Shown in pieces: positions 1 through 7,957 of a stretch of DNA of 64,000 nucleotides (the first letter of the stretch is position 1; each line of letters starts with the position of its first letter). Below the pieces are notes generated by a model that was not told where the DNA came from, did not search any database, and was given only the letters and a program-made list of their open reading frames with translations. This stretch comes from Pseudofrancisella aestuarii (GTDB taxonomy: Bacteria > Pseudomonadota > Gammaproteobacteria > Francisellales > Francisellaceae). Both the position numbers and the translations under genes were made by a program. The stretch lies in assembly GCF_003574475.2 (NCBI RefSeq), contig NZ_QLIS02000001.1:558001-622000 (forward strand), in the 5' to 3' direction.

Positions 1-245
1 ATTTTTTTGTTAAAGAGTTAGGAAAAATAAATTCTAAATATATCCAAGAAATAAGAGCTAAAGGTCTTTTTATTGCTTTACAAATATATCCAGAGTATTT
101 TGATAGTTTCCATCAAGAACTTCTAAACTTAGGGCTATTAACTGTAAAAACTAGAAATAATTCTATTCGTTTATTGCCTCCACTAACTATAAGCAAAGAA
201 ACTATTTCTAAAGCAACAAAAATAATAAAGTCTGTTGATATCTAA
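1..245 (+). CDS. Class III PLP aminotransferase, C-terminal fragment (ornithine/acetylornithine type)
   Basis: An open frame runs in from the left window edge (first full codon at position 3) and stops with TAA at 243-245, so only about the last 80 residues are present. The fragment reads EIRAKGLFIALQI, then GLLTVKTRNN, then IRLLPPLTISKE. This is the usual C-terminal pattern of fold-type I class III aminotransferases of the ornithine/acetylornithine group (IRGxGL, then GLL, then IRxxPPLxI). The PLP lysine lies outside the window. The next gene converges on it after 5 bp. The substrate cannot be fixed from this tail. An arginine/ornithine role is suggested only by family resemblance and by argR nearby. 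Confidence 0.7.
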   Translation, partial: FFVKELGKINSKYIQEIRAKGLFIALQIYPEYFDSFHQELLNLGLLTVKTRNNSIRLLPPLTISKETISKATKIIKSVDI

Positions 246-250
246 ATTAC

Positions 251-1630
251 TTAACTAGGAACAACTTGAAAGCTAACTCTTCTTTTAGCTTTATAATAAA
301 AATGATATGCCACACAAGGTATAACAACTGTCGGCAAACCAAAATAGAAGGCTGCTCTTAAATCATCATTTACCACCATTAAAGCTAAACACAATACTTG
401 AGACCAAATCCCTATAAGAGTTAAAGCAGGGAAAAAAGGTACCTTAAAATGCATCTTTTTATTACTCTTCTTTTTAATTAGTTTTTTTCTAAAGTTATAC
501 TGAGACCAGCAAATACATATCCAGCAAAATGTCGCTGTAACCCCAGACATAGCTAGTAAATTTGTAAATGCTACTGTTGTTGAAAACTTAAATGATAATA
601 ATAAGAAAAACCACACAGCTATAATATTTATAGTTACTGAATAGTAAGGCACTGATGCGGAATTTAATTTTTTAAATATTTTTGGAGACATTCCAGATTT
701 TGATAACCCATAAAGTGCTCGTGTTGCAGCATACAAACCACTATTAGCACATGAGAAAGCCGCTACTAAGATTACAAATGCAAATATCCCTGCTATGTAA
801 TTTAAATGATATTCACGCAATGCTAATGCGAACACGGAATTATCCAAACTCATTTTTTGCCATGGGAAAATAAGTATCAATAAGAAAATAGGTATTATAT
901 ATAGACCAACTAGCCTTATAACAATATTTCTAGCTATTCTTGGTATCTGCTTTTGAGCATTTTTAGATTCAGTCGCAGCTAATCCAATTATCTCTGTACC
1001 TTGAAAATTAACCAGTAACATTACCATTGTAGTTATTAAAATTAGTTTTCCTTTTGGAAAGAAGCCACCTTCTCCAGCTATATATGAACTACCTATAACT
1101 TTCCCAGTATCATTTCCTATAAAATTAAAGAATATTAATAAAGCCACTATACTAAACATCATGAGAGCTATGATTTTTACTAATGATAACCAAAACTCTA
1201 CTTCACCAAAAATTTTAACTCTCATAAGGTTAATTGTGGTTATTAATAGTCCAAATAATGTTGCCCACACCGCATTAGATACTGATGGAACAAATGTGTG
1301 CATGATAATACCAGATGCAATACATTCTAGAGGAATATAAACAATCCAGCTAAACCAATAAGCCCACCCCATTCCACATGCTATAGAGGGAGATACAAAT
1401 TTAGCTGTGTAATATATAAATGAACCAGAATTAGGGATGGATACAGTGAGCTCTGCTAAGCATATAGTAACTATATAAACTATAAACCCTGCTAACATAT
1501 AGGCAAGAATAGCAGAAGGACCGACCTCTGATAAAACATACCCTGTTCCAAGAAAAAAACTGGAGCCAATTATTCCGCCCAGAGCAATAAGTTCTATATG
1601 TCTTTCCTTTAAAGTTTTAGCTAGTCTCAC
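251..1630 (-). CDS. APC-superfamily amino acid permease
   Basis: A 459-residue polytopic inner-membrane protein with about 12 hydrophobic segments. It opens with LKERHIELIALGGIIGSSFF, the conserved TM1 motif of the amino acid/polyamine/organocation superfamily with its GG-I-G helix break, so it should import an amino acid with a proton. The start is GTG at 1628-1630; an in-frame TAG lies three codons upstream and no in-frame ATG is available, so the GTG is forced. Its Shine-Dalgarno is weak. It is the last gene after argR on this strand, separated by 194 bp that contain two inverted repeats, so it may have its own regulated promoter. The substrate is not recognisable by eye. Confidence 0.85.
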   Translation of the reverse strand: MRLAKTLKERHIELIALGGIIGSSFFLGTGYVLSEVGPSAILAYMLAGFIVYIVTICLAELTVSIPNSGSFIYYTAKFVSPSIACGMGWAYWFSWIVYIPLECIASGIIMHTFVPSVSNAVWATLFGLLITTINLMRVKIFGEVEFWLSLVKIIALMMFSIVALLIFFNFIGNDTGKVIGSSYIAGEGGFFPKGKLILITTMVMLLVNFQGTEIIGLAATESKNAQKQIPRIARNIVIRLVGLYIIPIFLLILIFPWQKMSLDNSVFALALREYHLNYIAGIFAFVILVAAFSCANSGLYAATRALYGLSKSGMSPKIFKKLNSASVPYYSVTINIIAVWFFLLLSFKFSTTVAFTNLLAMSGVTATFCWICICWSQYNFRKKLIKKKSNKKMHFKVPFFPALTLIGIWSQVLCLALMVVNDDLRAAFYFGLPTVVIPCVAYHFYYKAKRRVSFQVVPS

Positions 1631-1730
1631 GTCGTTCTATCCATAGTGCAAAACTAACGCTATTGTTTATCAAATTTTATTTTTAAGCAATCAATTTTTT
1701 CGTATAAATCGATTATTTTTTTAGCACCAA

Positions 1731-1744
1731 AATTCTTTAGAATT
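1731..1744. promoter_or_regulatory. Inverted repeat upstream of permease
   Basis: AATTCT-TT-AGAATT is a 14-bp inverted repeat with 6-bp arms, about 100 bp upstream of the permease GTG and downstream of argR. It could be an operator. It does not fit the ARG-box consensus (TGAAT-N4-ATTCA), so ArgR binding is not claimed. Palindromes of this size also occur by chance in AT-rich DNA. Confidence 0.25.
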
Positions 1745-1776
1745 ACGACTCTTAGATTTTATATAGGAAACACTCT

Positions 1777-1792
1777 TATAAACGTATTTATA
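1777..1792. promoter_or_regulatory. Inverted repeat upstream of permease
   Basis: TATAAA-CGTA-TTTATA has 6-bp arms and a 4-bp spacer, between the argR stop and the permease start. It may be a promoter-proximal operator or a weak hairpin after argR. There is no U-tract that would make it a clear terminator. Confidence 0.22.
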
Positions 1793-1823
1793 GACTTTAT
1801 AAAATAGGTAGATTTTTTATTTT

Positions 1824-2279
1824 TTAAGACTTAAAGAACAAAAAATTTTCTATGTTGATTTTCAATTTATTAATATTCTTAATTGAAGATGGCGCAACAA
1901 AAATCGTATCATCTCCAGCAACTATACCAATTATTTCAAAACTATTTTTATTATAATCTAAAGTCCGCGCAACTAATTGTGCTGCTCCAGGTGCTGTATC
2001 TATAACAACCATAACTTCATTTGCACTCACGTTAATTACTAATGATGAAATATTATCAGTCATTATCGGCGGTGCTGGTTCATTAGGTATTTTATAAACT
2101 AAAGCTTTTTTCTCATTTTTAACTTTAATTGCACCAATCTTTTTTAACATTCTATTAACTTTAGACTGACTAGCGCTATAGCCTAAAAGCTCTAAAGTGT
2201 CACATATATCATTTTGTGATGAGAACTCTTTACTAAGAATAAGTTGCCTCAAATCATGATATATATCAGATTTATCCAT
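1824..2279 (-). CDS. argR: Arginine repressor ArgR
   Basis: 151 residues, the usual ArgR length. The N-terminal half (about 1-70) is a winged helix-turn-helix (ILSKEFSSQNDICDTLELLG, then SQSKVNRMLKKIG). The C-terminal half carries the arginine-binding hexamerisation domain with the diagnostic VVIDTAPGAAQLVARTLD and IIGIVAGDDTIFV motifs; the DT and GDD residues contact L-arginine in the family. It lies 24 bp downstream of murF on the same strand, so it is probably cotranscribed with the mur genes. The amino-acid permease downstream is a plausible target, but no ARG box is visible by eye. Confidence 0.95.
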   Translation of the reverse strand: MDKSDIYHDLRQLILSKEFSSQNDICDTLELLGYSASQSKVNRMLKKIGAIKVKNEKKALVYKIPNEPAPPIMTDNISSLVINVSANEVMVVIDTAPGAAQLVARTLDYNKNSFEIIGIVAGDDTIFVAPSSIKNINKLKINIENFLFFKS

Positions 2280-2303
2280 AACATTTTCCCTAAAATAGAT
2301 AAA

Positions 2304-3671
2304 TTAGCTAATTAACTTACCTTTTATATTATCTAATATCTCTTCCATTTTATAGCTTCTAGCGCCTTTAACGATAAGCTTAGTTTTTTCATCTTTATAT
2401 TTAGATAATTCTTCTAGTAAATCTTTCTCTAACTCTTTCTTATCTTTATAAAAATGAGTATTTCCTCCAGTTATTTCTGATAAGGTGTGCTTTAAGTTTT
2501 CTTCATCACCAAATAAAAATACTCTATCAATATGTGCAGAGTTTATCCAATGCCCCATTTGTTGGTGGTATTCTTTTGCTAAGTCACCTAGCTCTCTCAT
2601 TGAGCTTATAACTAAAACCTTTTTACCAAGAAATGAAGCTAAATCATCAATCGCTGCATTCACAGATGGTGCACTAGCATTATATGTATCATCAACAACT
2701 ATTAAATTTTCTGTAAATTTATGGCTAAAAAAGCGTCCTTTATAGTTACTAATTTTCTTAGTATTTTCTAAGAAATCTTCTTCTTTTAATCCTAAAGCTA
2801 CTAAACATGAGATCGCCAATAAACTATTTTTAATATTATGAATACCTACGGTAGGTAAATAATATTCATATATTTTATTATATATAGATATCTTCACATC
2901 ATACCCTTGATCTAAAACTCTATAATCATCTATATAAATATCTGCATCTTTGGAAAACATTGAACATGTAACTTTGTTTGAAAGAAGACTTTCTGAGAAT
3001 TTAGCTAATCTTTCATCATCAATGTTTATAACACAAAAGTTATTTTTGTTAACAGCTTTTAAAAGCTCTCCCTTTTCTTGCATTACACCATCAAGACTTT
3101 TTAAGTTCTCTAAGTGGGAGGCTCCTATGTTTGTTATCAATGCGACATCTGGTCTTATTATCTCAGCAGCAGCCTTAATTTCTCCTAGAACGCTTGTACC
3201 AGCTTCGATAACAGCAAAGTTAGCTTCTTCAGGTATTTCCAAGATTGTCATTGGCACACCAAGATAGTTATTAAGGTTTCCCTTAGTAAAATGCACATTA
3301 TAATCAGCTAGCAAAGCAACTATCATTTCTTTAACAGAAGTTTTTCCGCAACTACCTGTTAGAGATATAATTGGCATTTTTAACTCTTGTCTTTTTGTCT
3401 CTGCTAATTTTCTTAAAGCTTTTACAGTATTCTCACAAACAATTTGAGGTACATTTATATTTTCTTGTTTCTTAGATACCAGTACAGCAACTGCTCCATT
3501 AGCGATAGCATCAGCTATAAAATCGTGACCATCTCTATTAGCGACTATCGCTACAAATAATGTATTATTTTTTATATCACCAGAATTTATAGAAATGTTT
3601 TCAATAGTTACATCTCCACCAACATATTCAAAACCTGATTTTTCACTTAATTGTTTTAAAGATTTAATCAT
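2304..3671 (-). CDS. murF: UDP-MurNAc-tripeptide--D-Ala-D-Ala ligase MurF
   Basis: 455 residues. MurF adds D-Ala-D-Ala to UDP-MurNAc-tripeptide with ATP in the cytoplasm, the last soluble step of peptidoglycan precursor synthesis. The order is an N-terminal UDP-binding domain (about 1-95), the Mur-ligase ATP loop GSCGKTS (106-112), a central domain with NYLGVPMTIL and GTSVLGEI, and a C-terminal domain with DDTYNASAPSV. The start overlaps the end of murE by 4 bp (ATGA type), so the two are translationally coupled. Length and motifs match the family and nothing appears degraded. Confidence 0.95.
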   Translation of the reverse strand: MIKSLKQLSEKSGFEYVGGDVTIENISINSGDIKNNTLFVAIVANRDGHDFIADAIANGAVAVLVSKKQENINVPQIVCENTVKALRKLAETKRQELKMPIISLTGSCGKTSVKEMIVALLADYNVHFTKGNLNNYLGVPMTILEIPEEANFAVIEAGTSVLGEIKAAAEIIRPDVALITNIGASHLENLKSLDGVMQEKGELLKAVNKNNFCVINIDDERLAKFSESLLSNKVTCSMFSKDADIYIDDYRVLDQGYDVKISIYNKIYEYYLPTVGIHNIKNSLLAISCLVALGLKEEDFLENTKKISNYKGRFFSHKFTENLIVVDDTYNASAPSVNAAIDDLASFLGKKVLVISSMRELGDLAKEYHQQMGHWINSAHIDRVFLFGDEENLKHTLSEITGGNTHFYKDKKELEKDLLEELSKYKDEKTKLIVKGARSYKMEEILDNIKGKLIS

Positions 3672-5113
3672 ACAATCACACCATATTTTGCAATTTTTTC
3701 TCGTTCATCAAAGTGCTCTTTGACACCATTAACATCCATATAACATTCATGGCCTTTACCTGCCAATAAAATAATATCTCCTGCTTGAGCATTCTCAATA
3801 CTATATTTGATAGCTTGTTCTCTACTATTTATATAGATATGTTTATCAGCATTAGTAAAGCCTTTTTTAATATCTGCAAGGATACTATCAAAGCTTTCAA
3901 GTCTACTATTATCTTCTGTAACTATTACTTTATCAGCATATCTTTCTGCTATCTCAGCCATTTCAGGTCTTTTTGTAGTATCTCTATTCCCACCACAACC
4001 AAACAAACACCAAAGCTTAGTAGACCTATAAGGTATTAAAGCTAATAAAGCCTTTTCTAAAGCATCTGGAGTATGTGCATAATCTATAACTATAACAGCT
4101 CCATTTGCTAAAGGAATTCTTTCCATACGCCCTTTTACTGGCTTGATTAAACTTATATTCTCTAAAGCTTTTTTTATACCTATAATATTCTCAACAACTC
4201 CAAGACTAAGAGCGATATTCATTAGGTTAAACTCACCTATGAGATTAGTACTAAACTGACCTAAAAATTGACCTTTTAGAAAAAGCTTAAAATTAGTTTG
4301 AAGGGATTCTATATTTAACTGCTCTAGATATATATCTGCACTTTTATCCAAGAAACTTACTCTAAAGATTTCTTTAGCTGTTGTTATATCACAAAGTTTT
4401 CTACCGTAGTCATCATCTATATTTATAACAGCTCTTTTTAGGTTTTTACCTTGGAATAACTTAGCTTTTGCTAAAAAGTAGTTATCCATAGTTTTATGAT
4501 AATCAAGATGATCATGACTTAAGTTACAAAATACAGCCATATCGAAATCTAAACCTTTCACTCTGTTCTGATCTAATGAATGAGAAGATACTTCCATAAC
4601 TAGATTATCAAAGTTTTTATACATTCCTATTTTTTGATAGAGCGATAAAGTATCTAAAGTTGTATGTGTGCTTTCTTCTAAATCTGGATATAAACCATTA
4701 CCAATAGTTCCTAGAAGAAGTGTCTTACTAGATGCTAAATCTAAGATTTGCGAAATATAATTGGTTATAGATGTTTTACCATTAGTCCCTGTCACACCTA
4801 TAATATTTTTAGGTTTTTTATAATCATAAAACCATTGCGATAAATCACATAGATTATCTTTCAAGTTACTAACATATCTAACATTTGTGGAATTATCTAA
4901 AGCATGATTATCTGTAAGGACAAAAGGTATTCCTCTCGATAAGACTTCTTGAATATATTTATTACCATCAGAAAGGGAACCTTTCAAAGCAACAAAGACA
5001 GATTGTTGACAGCATTTACGACTATCTAAAACTATAGATTGAATATTAATATTCTCAATATTCTGAGGACAGCTTAAGTTTAAAAACTTACTAATCTGAC
5101 CAATAGTTTTCAT
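3668..5113 (-). CDS. murE: UDP-MurNAc-L-Ala-D-Glu--diaminopimelate ligase MurE
   Basis: 481 residues. MurE adds the third stem-peptide residue to UDP-MurNAc-L-Ala-D-Glu using ATP. The ATP loop is GTNGKTS (109-115). A SHDHLDYH segment near 200 and GCGGNRD near 375 are typical of MurE. At 401-404 the specificity motif reads DNSR. Meso-diaminopimelate enzymes usually have DNPR and lysine enzymes DNPA, so the kept arginine supports diaminopimelate, with an unusual serine in place of proline. It follows glyQ after a 4-bp gap and overlaps murF by 4 bp. Confidence 0.95.
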   Translation of the reverse strand: MKTIGQISKFLNLSCPQNIENINIQSIVLDSRKCCQQSVFVALKGSLSDGNKYIQEVLSRGIPFVLTDNHALDNSTNVRYVSNLKDNLCDLSQWFYDYKKPKNIIGVTGTNGKTSITNYISQILDLASSKTLLLGTIGNGLYPDLEESTHTTLDTLSLYQKIGMYKNFDNLVMEVSSHSLDQNRVKGLDFDMAVFCNLSHDHLDYHKTMDNYFLAKAKLFQGKNLKRAVINIDDDYGRKLCDITTAKEIFRVSFLDKSADIYLEQLNIESLQTNFKLFLKGQFLGQFSTNLIGEFNLMNIALSLGVVENIIGIKKALENISLIKPVKGRMERIPLANGAVIVIDYAHTPDALEKALLALIPYRSTKLWCLFGCGGNRDTTKRPEMAEIAERYADKVIVTEDNSRLESFDSILADIKKGFTNADKHIYINSREQAIKYSIENAQAGDIILLAGKGHECYMDVNGVKEHFDEREKIAKYGVIV

Positions 5114-5117
5114 ATAG

Positions 5118-6002
5118 CTACTTCTTAAAATTAGGAAACCCTAAATCCTCTCTAGTTTTATAATAAAGCTTAGCTACTTCTAACGCTAACTTTCTTACTC
5201 TCAAAATATAGCCCTGTCTCTCAGTTACAGATATTGCATGACGAGCATCTAATAAGTTAAAAGTATGAGAAGCTTTTAGTACAAACTCATAAGCTGGGAT
5301 AGACAAACCTTTCTCAACAAGTCTATAACCTTCTCTTTCTAAGAAATCAAAATGCTTAAATAATTCATCAACATTAGCTTCTTCAAAATTATACTGAGAC
5401 ATCTCTACTTCATTTTGCATAAATACATCTCTGTAGTATAGTGGTCCATTTTGAGTATTTGCCCAAAGGATATCATACATACTATCTACGTTCTGGATAT
5501 ACATAGCTAATCTTTCTAAACCATAAGTAATTTCACCCATCACAGGCTTACACTCTAAACCACCTACTTGTTGGAAATAAGTAAACTGTGTGATCTCCAT
5601 ACCATTTGACCATACTTCCCAACCAAGACCCCAAGCTCCTAGAGTTGGTGATTCCCAGTTATCTTCGACAAAACGGATATCATTTTCTAAAGTATCTATA
5701 CCAAGCTCTCTGATTGAGTCTAAATATAACTCTTGGATATTATCTGGAGATGGTTTCATCACTACTTGGTATTGATAGTAGTGTTGAGTCCTATTTGGAT
5801 TTTCACCATAACGGCCATCGGTAGGTCTTCTCGATGGCTGAACATACGCTGCTGTCCACGGCTCTGGACCTATAGCTCTTAGTGTAGTTGCTGGATGAAA
5901 AGTCCCTGCTCCTACTTCCATATCTAAAGGTTGAATAATTGCACAACCTTGCTCTGCCCAGTAGTGATGTAATTTTAAAATAATTTCTTGAAATGTAAGC
6001 AT
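5118..6002 (-). CDS. glyQ: Glycine--tRNA ligase alpha subunit
   Basis: 294 residues, matching the alpha chain of the bacterial alpha2beta2 glycyl-tRNA synthetase, which carries the class II catalytic core. The start [20 protein letters not shown] followed by [26 protein letters not shown] is diagnostic. The partner glyS is not next to it here: murE follows after 4 bp instead, and no glyS is seen in the window, so the two subunits are encoded apart. It is the first gene of a glyQ-murE-murF-argR run. The 350 bp upstream end at the integron-like cassettes, so its promoter must lie in 6003-6356 or be supplied by read-through. Confidence 0.96.
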   Translation of the reverse strand: MLTFQEIILKLHHYWAEQGCAIIQPLDMEVGAGTFHPATTLRAIGPEPWTAAYVQPSRRPTDGRYGENPNRTQHYYQYQVVMKPSPDNIQELYLDSIRELGIDTLENDIRFVEDNWESPTLGAWGLGWEVWSNGMEITQFTYFQQVGGLECKPVMGEITYGLERLAMYIQNVDSMYDILWANTQNGPLYYRDVFMQNEVEMSQYNFEEANVDELFKHFDFLEREGYRLVEKGLSIPAYEFVLKASHTFNLLDARHAISVTERQGYILRVRKLALEVAKLYYKTREDLGFPNFKK

Positions 6003-6220
6003 TTTGAATATTTTTTAGCCTAATTAATTGAGATAAATTTTAACATATTTAAAGATAGAGTTGCGAAAAATGCTTAGATGATATTAATATTTCTCTCTAA
6101 TACGAAAAATAATAAGATTAGAGTCGTACCCTTTATACTGTTGAAGCAATACAAAATAGTATGTCATTATGTCAGGCTTGTAATACAACACGAACAATAT
6201 TTGTAAAACTAACAGACCTA

Positions 6221-6295
6221 TCACTTCAGTTTTTTCTTCTTTTTGATATCAATACATGATGACTTGTAATAGTCATCAAGTTCCTTCTTGTTCAT
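6221..6295 (-). other. Possible 24-codon ORF or truncated gene start
   Basis: A short lysine-rich reading frame (ATG at 6293-6295, TGA at 6221-6223; begins MNKKELDDYYKSS) lies between glyQ and the cassettes. It has no strong ribosome-binding site. It includes a 7-bp perfect inverted repeat, GATGACT-N6-AGTCATC at 6258-6277. It could be the stub of a gene cut during cassette exchange, or chance. The rest of 6003-6350 is AT-rich and shows no other coding signal. Confidence 0.2.
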
Positions 6296-6350
6296 TTTTC
6301 AATTTTCATGAAACTTCATAAGTTGGTTTTAAATGAGATTTCGATTTGAG

Positions 6351-6419
6351 AGCTAACGCCCACAACAGAGGCCAAACGTAGTGGAGCGTAGTTTGGTCCC
6401 TTGCTTGTGATTGTTAGCT
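6351..6419 (-). other. attC recombination site of cassette 2
   Basis: In gene orientation the 69 bp begin with AGCTAAC, which contains the nuclease gene's TAA stop, and end with GTTAGCT. Between them lie paired inner arms: CACAA with TTGTG, and CCAAAC with GTTTGG around a short centre. This gives the long imperfect inverted repeat with unpaired bases that defines an integron attC (59-base element). GTTAGCT deviates by one base from the GTTRRRY core. The crossover would fall between 6356 and 6357. The left simple site is the exact complement of the cassette's own first bases (TTAGCT at 7386-7381), as expected for a cassette that once circularised. Confidence 0.8.
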
Positions 6420-7386
6420 TTTTTGAACCACATAGTTTGCCCTGAATTCCTGGATCTCTGAAACAAACTCCGATCTGTGAATCATTTTATGGCAATTTGA
6501 ACATAAAACCGCAAAATCATTTACAGGATCAAGAGCCACTCGCTCACCCTTCAGCGAAGACAAAGGAGTTAAATGGTGAGCCTCTATGAACCCTTTGCCA
6601 ATATCGCCATAACATTTTTCAAAATTGAATCCACATGCCTCGCAAGTATATCCTTTTAGCTTTTTAACCTTCCCTGAGAGCTTCTTGTTACGTTCAATTC
6701 GTTTATGTATTCGTATTTTCTGAAGATTTTCAAATTCTAAATCTGCTTCGTCATCTTCGCGTTCAGCCTCGTTGAAGAGACTGGACTCTTTGAAAAAGAG
6801 TGAAAAATACAAATGGAGCATTCCAACAAGATCATTTTTCAATTGCCTGTCATCGGGTAACGACTTTGCGTCATAATACAAGCTGACTATTGATCCAAAC
6901 TCATAAAGCTTAGCCAATTGGGATGTTTGAGAACAAGCGAGATCAATGCGACCCTTTCTATAGTTTCCTTGAACATCGCCCAAACGGGCTAAAAAATCCT
7001 TTGCTCTTATTTCTAGTGCATCCTTCGCAGCTGATCCATATTGTTTCTTTACCGTAGTTACTCCCTGATTCAGCGACAAATATAAGCCGCTAAAATCTTC
7101 TTTAACCAAATAGACCACATAATATCCATCTTGAACTGTGTCCGTAATAAATTTATCAAGTACTGCCACCCAAGGAACAGCAGCCCAATTTCCTTTTCCA
7201 GGGCTACCTTCAACTTGATACCTGGCCTCAAGTTCCATGGACTCCGCGACTTGAACTGGAATCTCATTCCGAATGAAATCCGCTAAAGCATTACCCTTGA
7301 AGTCGTGTGATCTTTCCTTCGGATATTCTTCAAGCAATATTTTTAACGCTGCGTTTAAACTCACAAACTCTCCAAAAAGAAGCTAA
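6357..7386 (-). mobile_element. Integron gene cassette 2 (McrB-N/HNH nuclease)
   Basis: A 1030-bp unit that begins with TTAGCT immediately after the preceding attC and ends at the crossover point of its own attC. It holds one gene filling nearly all of its length, with the stop codon inside the attC. Base composition is visibly richer in G+C than the flanking chromosome. No intI integrase or attI is seen in the window, so this is a cassette outside a recognisable integron platform. Confidence 0.75.
6414..7364 (-). CDS. McrB-N-like/DUF3578 plus HNH endonuclease
   Basis: 316 residues. The N-terminal part (about 1-180) resembles the DUF3578/MrcB_N domain found at the N-terminus of McrBC-type modification-dependent restriction proteins: GSPGKGNWAAVPWVAVLD, then GYYVVYL, then SGLYLSLNQG. 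The C-terminus (about 235-305) is an HNH nuclease with CEACG, EAHHLTPL, and CSNCHKMIH. The two CxxC pairs would bind a structural zinc and the HH and H residues form the active site. The combination suggests a one-protein type IV, modified-DNA-dependent restriction enzyme; that function is inferred. The start is GTG with GGAGAG five bases upstream. It is carried as an integron cassette and is richer in G+C than its neighbours. Confidence 0.82.
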   Translation of the reverse strand: MSLNAALKILLEEYPKERSHDFKGNALADFIRNEIPVQVAESMELEARYQVEGSPGKGNWAAVPWVAVLDKFITDTVQDGYYVVYLVKEDFSGLYLSLNQGVTTVKKQYGSAAKDALEIRAKDFLARLGDVQGNYRKGRIDLACSQTSQLAKLYEFGSIVSLYYDAKSLPDDRQLKNDLVGMLHLYFSLFFKESSLFNEAEREDDEADLEFENLQKIRIHKRIERNKKLSGKVKKLKGYTCEACGFNFEKCYGDIGKGFIEAHHLTPLSSLKGERVALDPVNDFAVLCSNCHKMIHRSEFVSEIQEFRANYVVQKS

Positions 7387-7464
7387 TGCCGCCAGCATGC
7401 GCGGCTTTGTAATGAAGGCGCAGCCGCAATGAAAAAGCCGTCGCTGTGCCTGGCATTGTTAAGC
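7381..7464 (-). other. attC recombination site of cassette 1
   Basis: An 84-bp imperfect palindrome in gene orientation from GCTTAAC (a perfect RYYYAAC, containing the TAA stop of the HEPN-like gene) to ATTAGCT at the junction with cassette 2. Inner arms CGGCTTT and AAAGCCG pair perfectly. Its left simple site complements the first bases of its own cassette (TTAAGC at 7940-7935). The junction base is A rather than G, a small deviation. It is strikingly GC-rich against the AT-rich surroundings. Confidence 0.78.
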
Positions 7465-7940
7465 ATTTACGACCCACGCATTATTGTGCTGAAAGTAATC
7501 GAACAAAAATACGGCACGCTCTAAGCCAAATATAGAAAGCTTTAACTCTTTGAATTGCAGGCGATCACTAAAGTCTACACCTAAGCAGCCTATCAAAGCT
7601 TGGTTTACTAGAAGCTCATGGGCTGCACTATTTCGATTTTTTACCACTTGCTTGAGCAGCTCAGTGTAATCTCTTCTCAGGCCAACATTTTCAAGCCTCG
7701 CCCGCACCTGTCCAAGTGTTAGTTTTTCTGTTTCCTCTTCCGTAAAATTAAACCGTTCTTCAAGAAGTTTTTTAAGCCCAAATTCAAGTATTTGAGCCGT
7801 ACCAAGATAGATAAAAAAGCACTCCAAAAAGGATTTATGATCATATTTCTCCATTCTTCGGAAAACTTCCTTTTGGACATCATCTATTGATAGTTCTTCT
7901 TTGTCATAGATGGTGCTCATAACGTCTCCTTGATGCTTAA
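7387..7940 (-). mobile_element. Integron gene cassette 1 (HEPN-like protein)
   Basis: A 554-bp cassette-like unit beginning TTAAGC directly after a G (together GTTAAGC, a perfect GTTRRRY core) and ending at the crossover of its own attC. One gene fills it, in the same direction as cassette 2, which is normal for a cassette array. Nothing resembling an integrase is present between it and epmA. Confidence 0.75.
7459..7920 (-). CDS. HEPN-like cassette protein
   Basis: 153 residues, mostly predicted helix, no signal peptide or membrane segment. Residues around 90-100 read VKNRNSAAHELL, an R-N-x3-H (Rx4H) motif of the type that forms the RNase active site in HEPN domains, which are common in toxins and phage-defence proteins. 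A second copy of the motif is not present, so activity would depend on dimerisation. The start is ATG with an excellent AAGGAG six to eight bases upstream. No antitoxin partner is seen. Whether it cleaves RNA is unknown; it could be an inactive helical protein of the same fold. Confidence 0.6.
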   Translation of the reverse strand: MSTIYDKEELSIDDVQKEVFRRMEKYDHKSFLECFFIYLGTAQILEFGLKKLLEERFNFTEEETEKLTLGQVRARLENVGLRRDYTELLKQVVKNRNSAAHELLVNQALIGCLGVDFSDRLQFKELKLSIFGLERAVFLFDYFQHNNAWVVNA

Positions 7941-7957
7941 CGATTATTAATCTACTA

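Noticed and set aside
1731-1744. ARG box for ArgR
   Set aside because: The arms read AATTCT/AGAATT and lack the TGAAT...ATTCA core.
6258-6277. Perfect 7-bp hairpin as a rho-independent terminator of the cassettes
   Set aside because: No T-tract follows it on the minus strand, and it lies inside a possible ORF.
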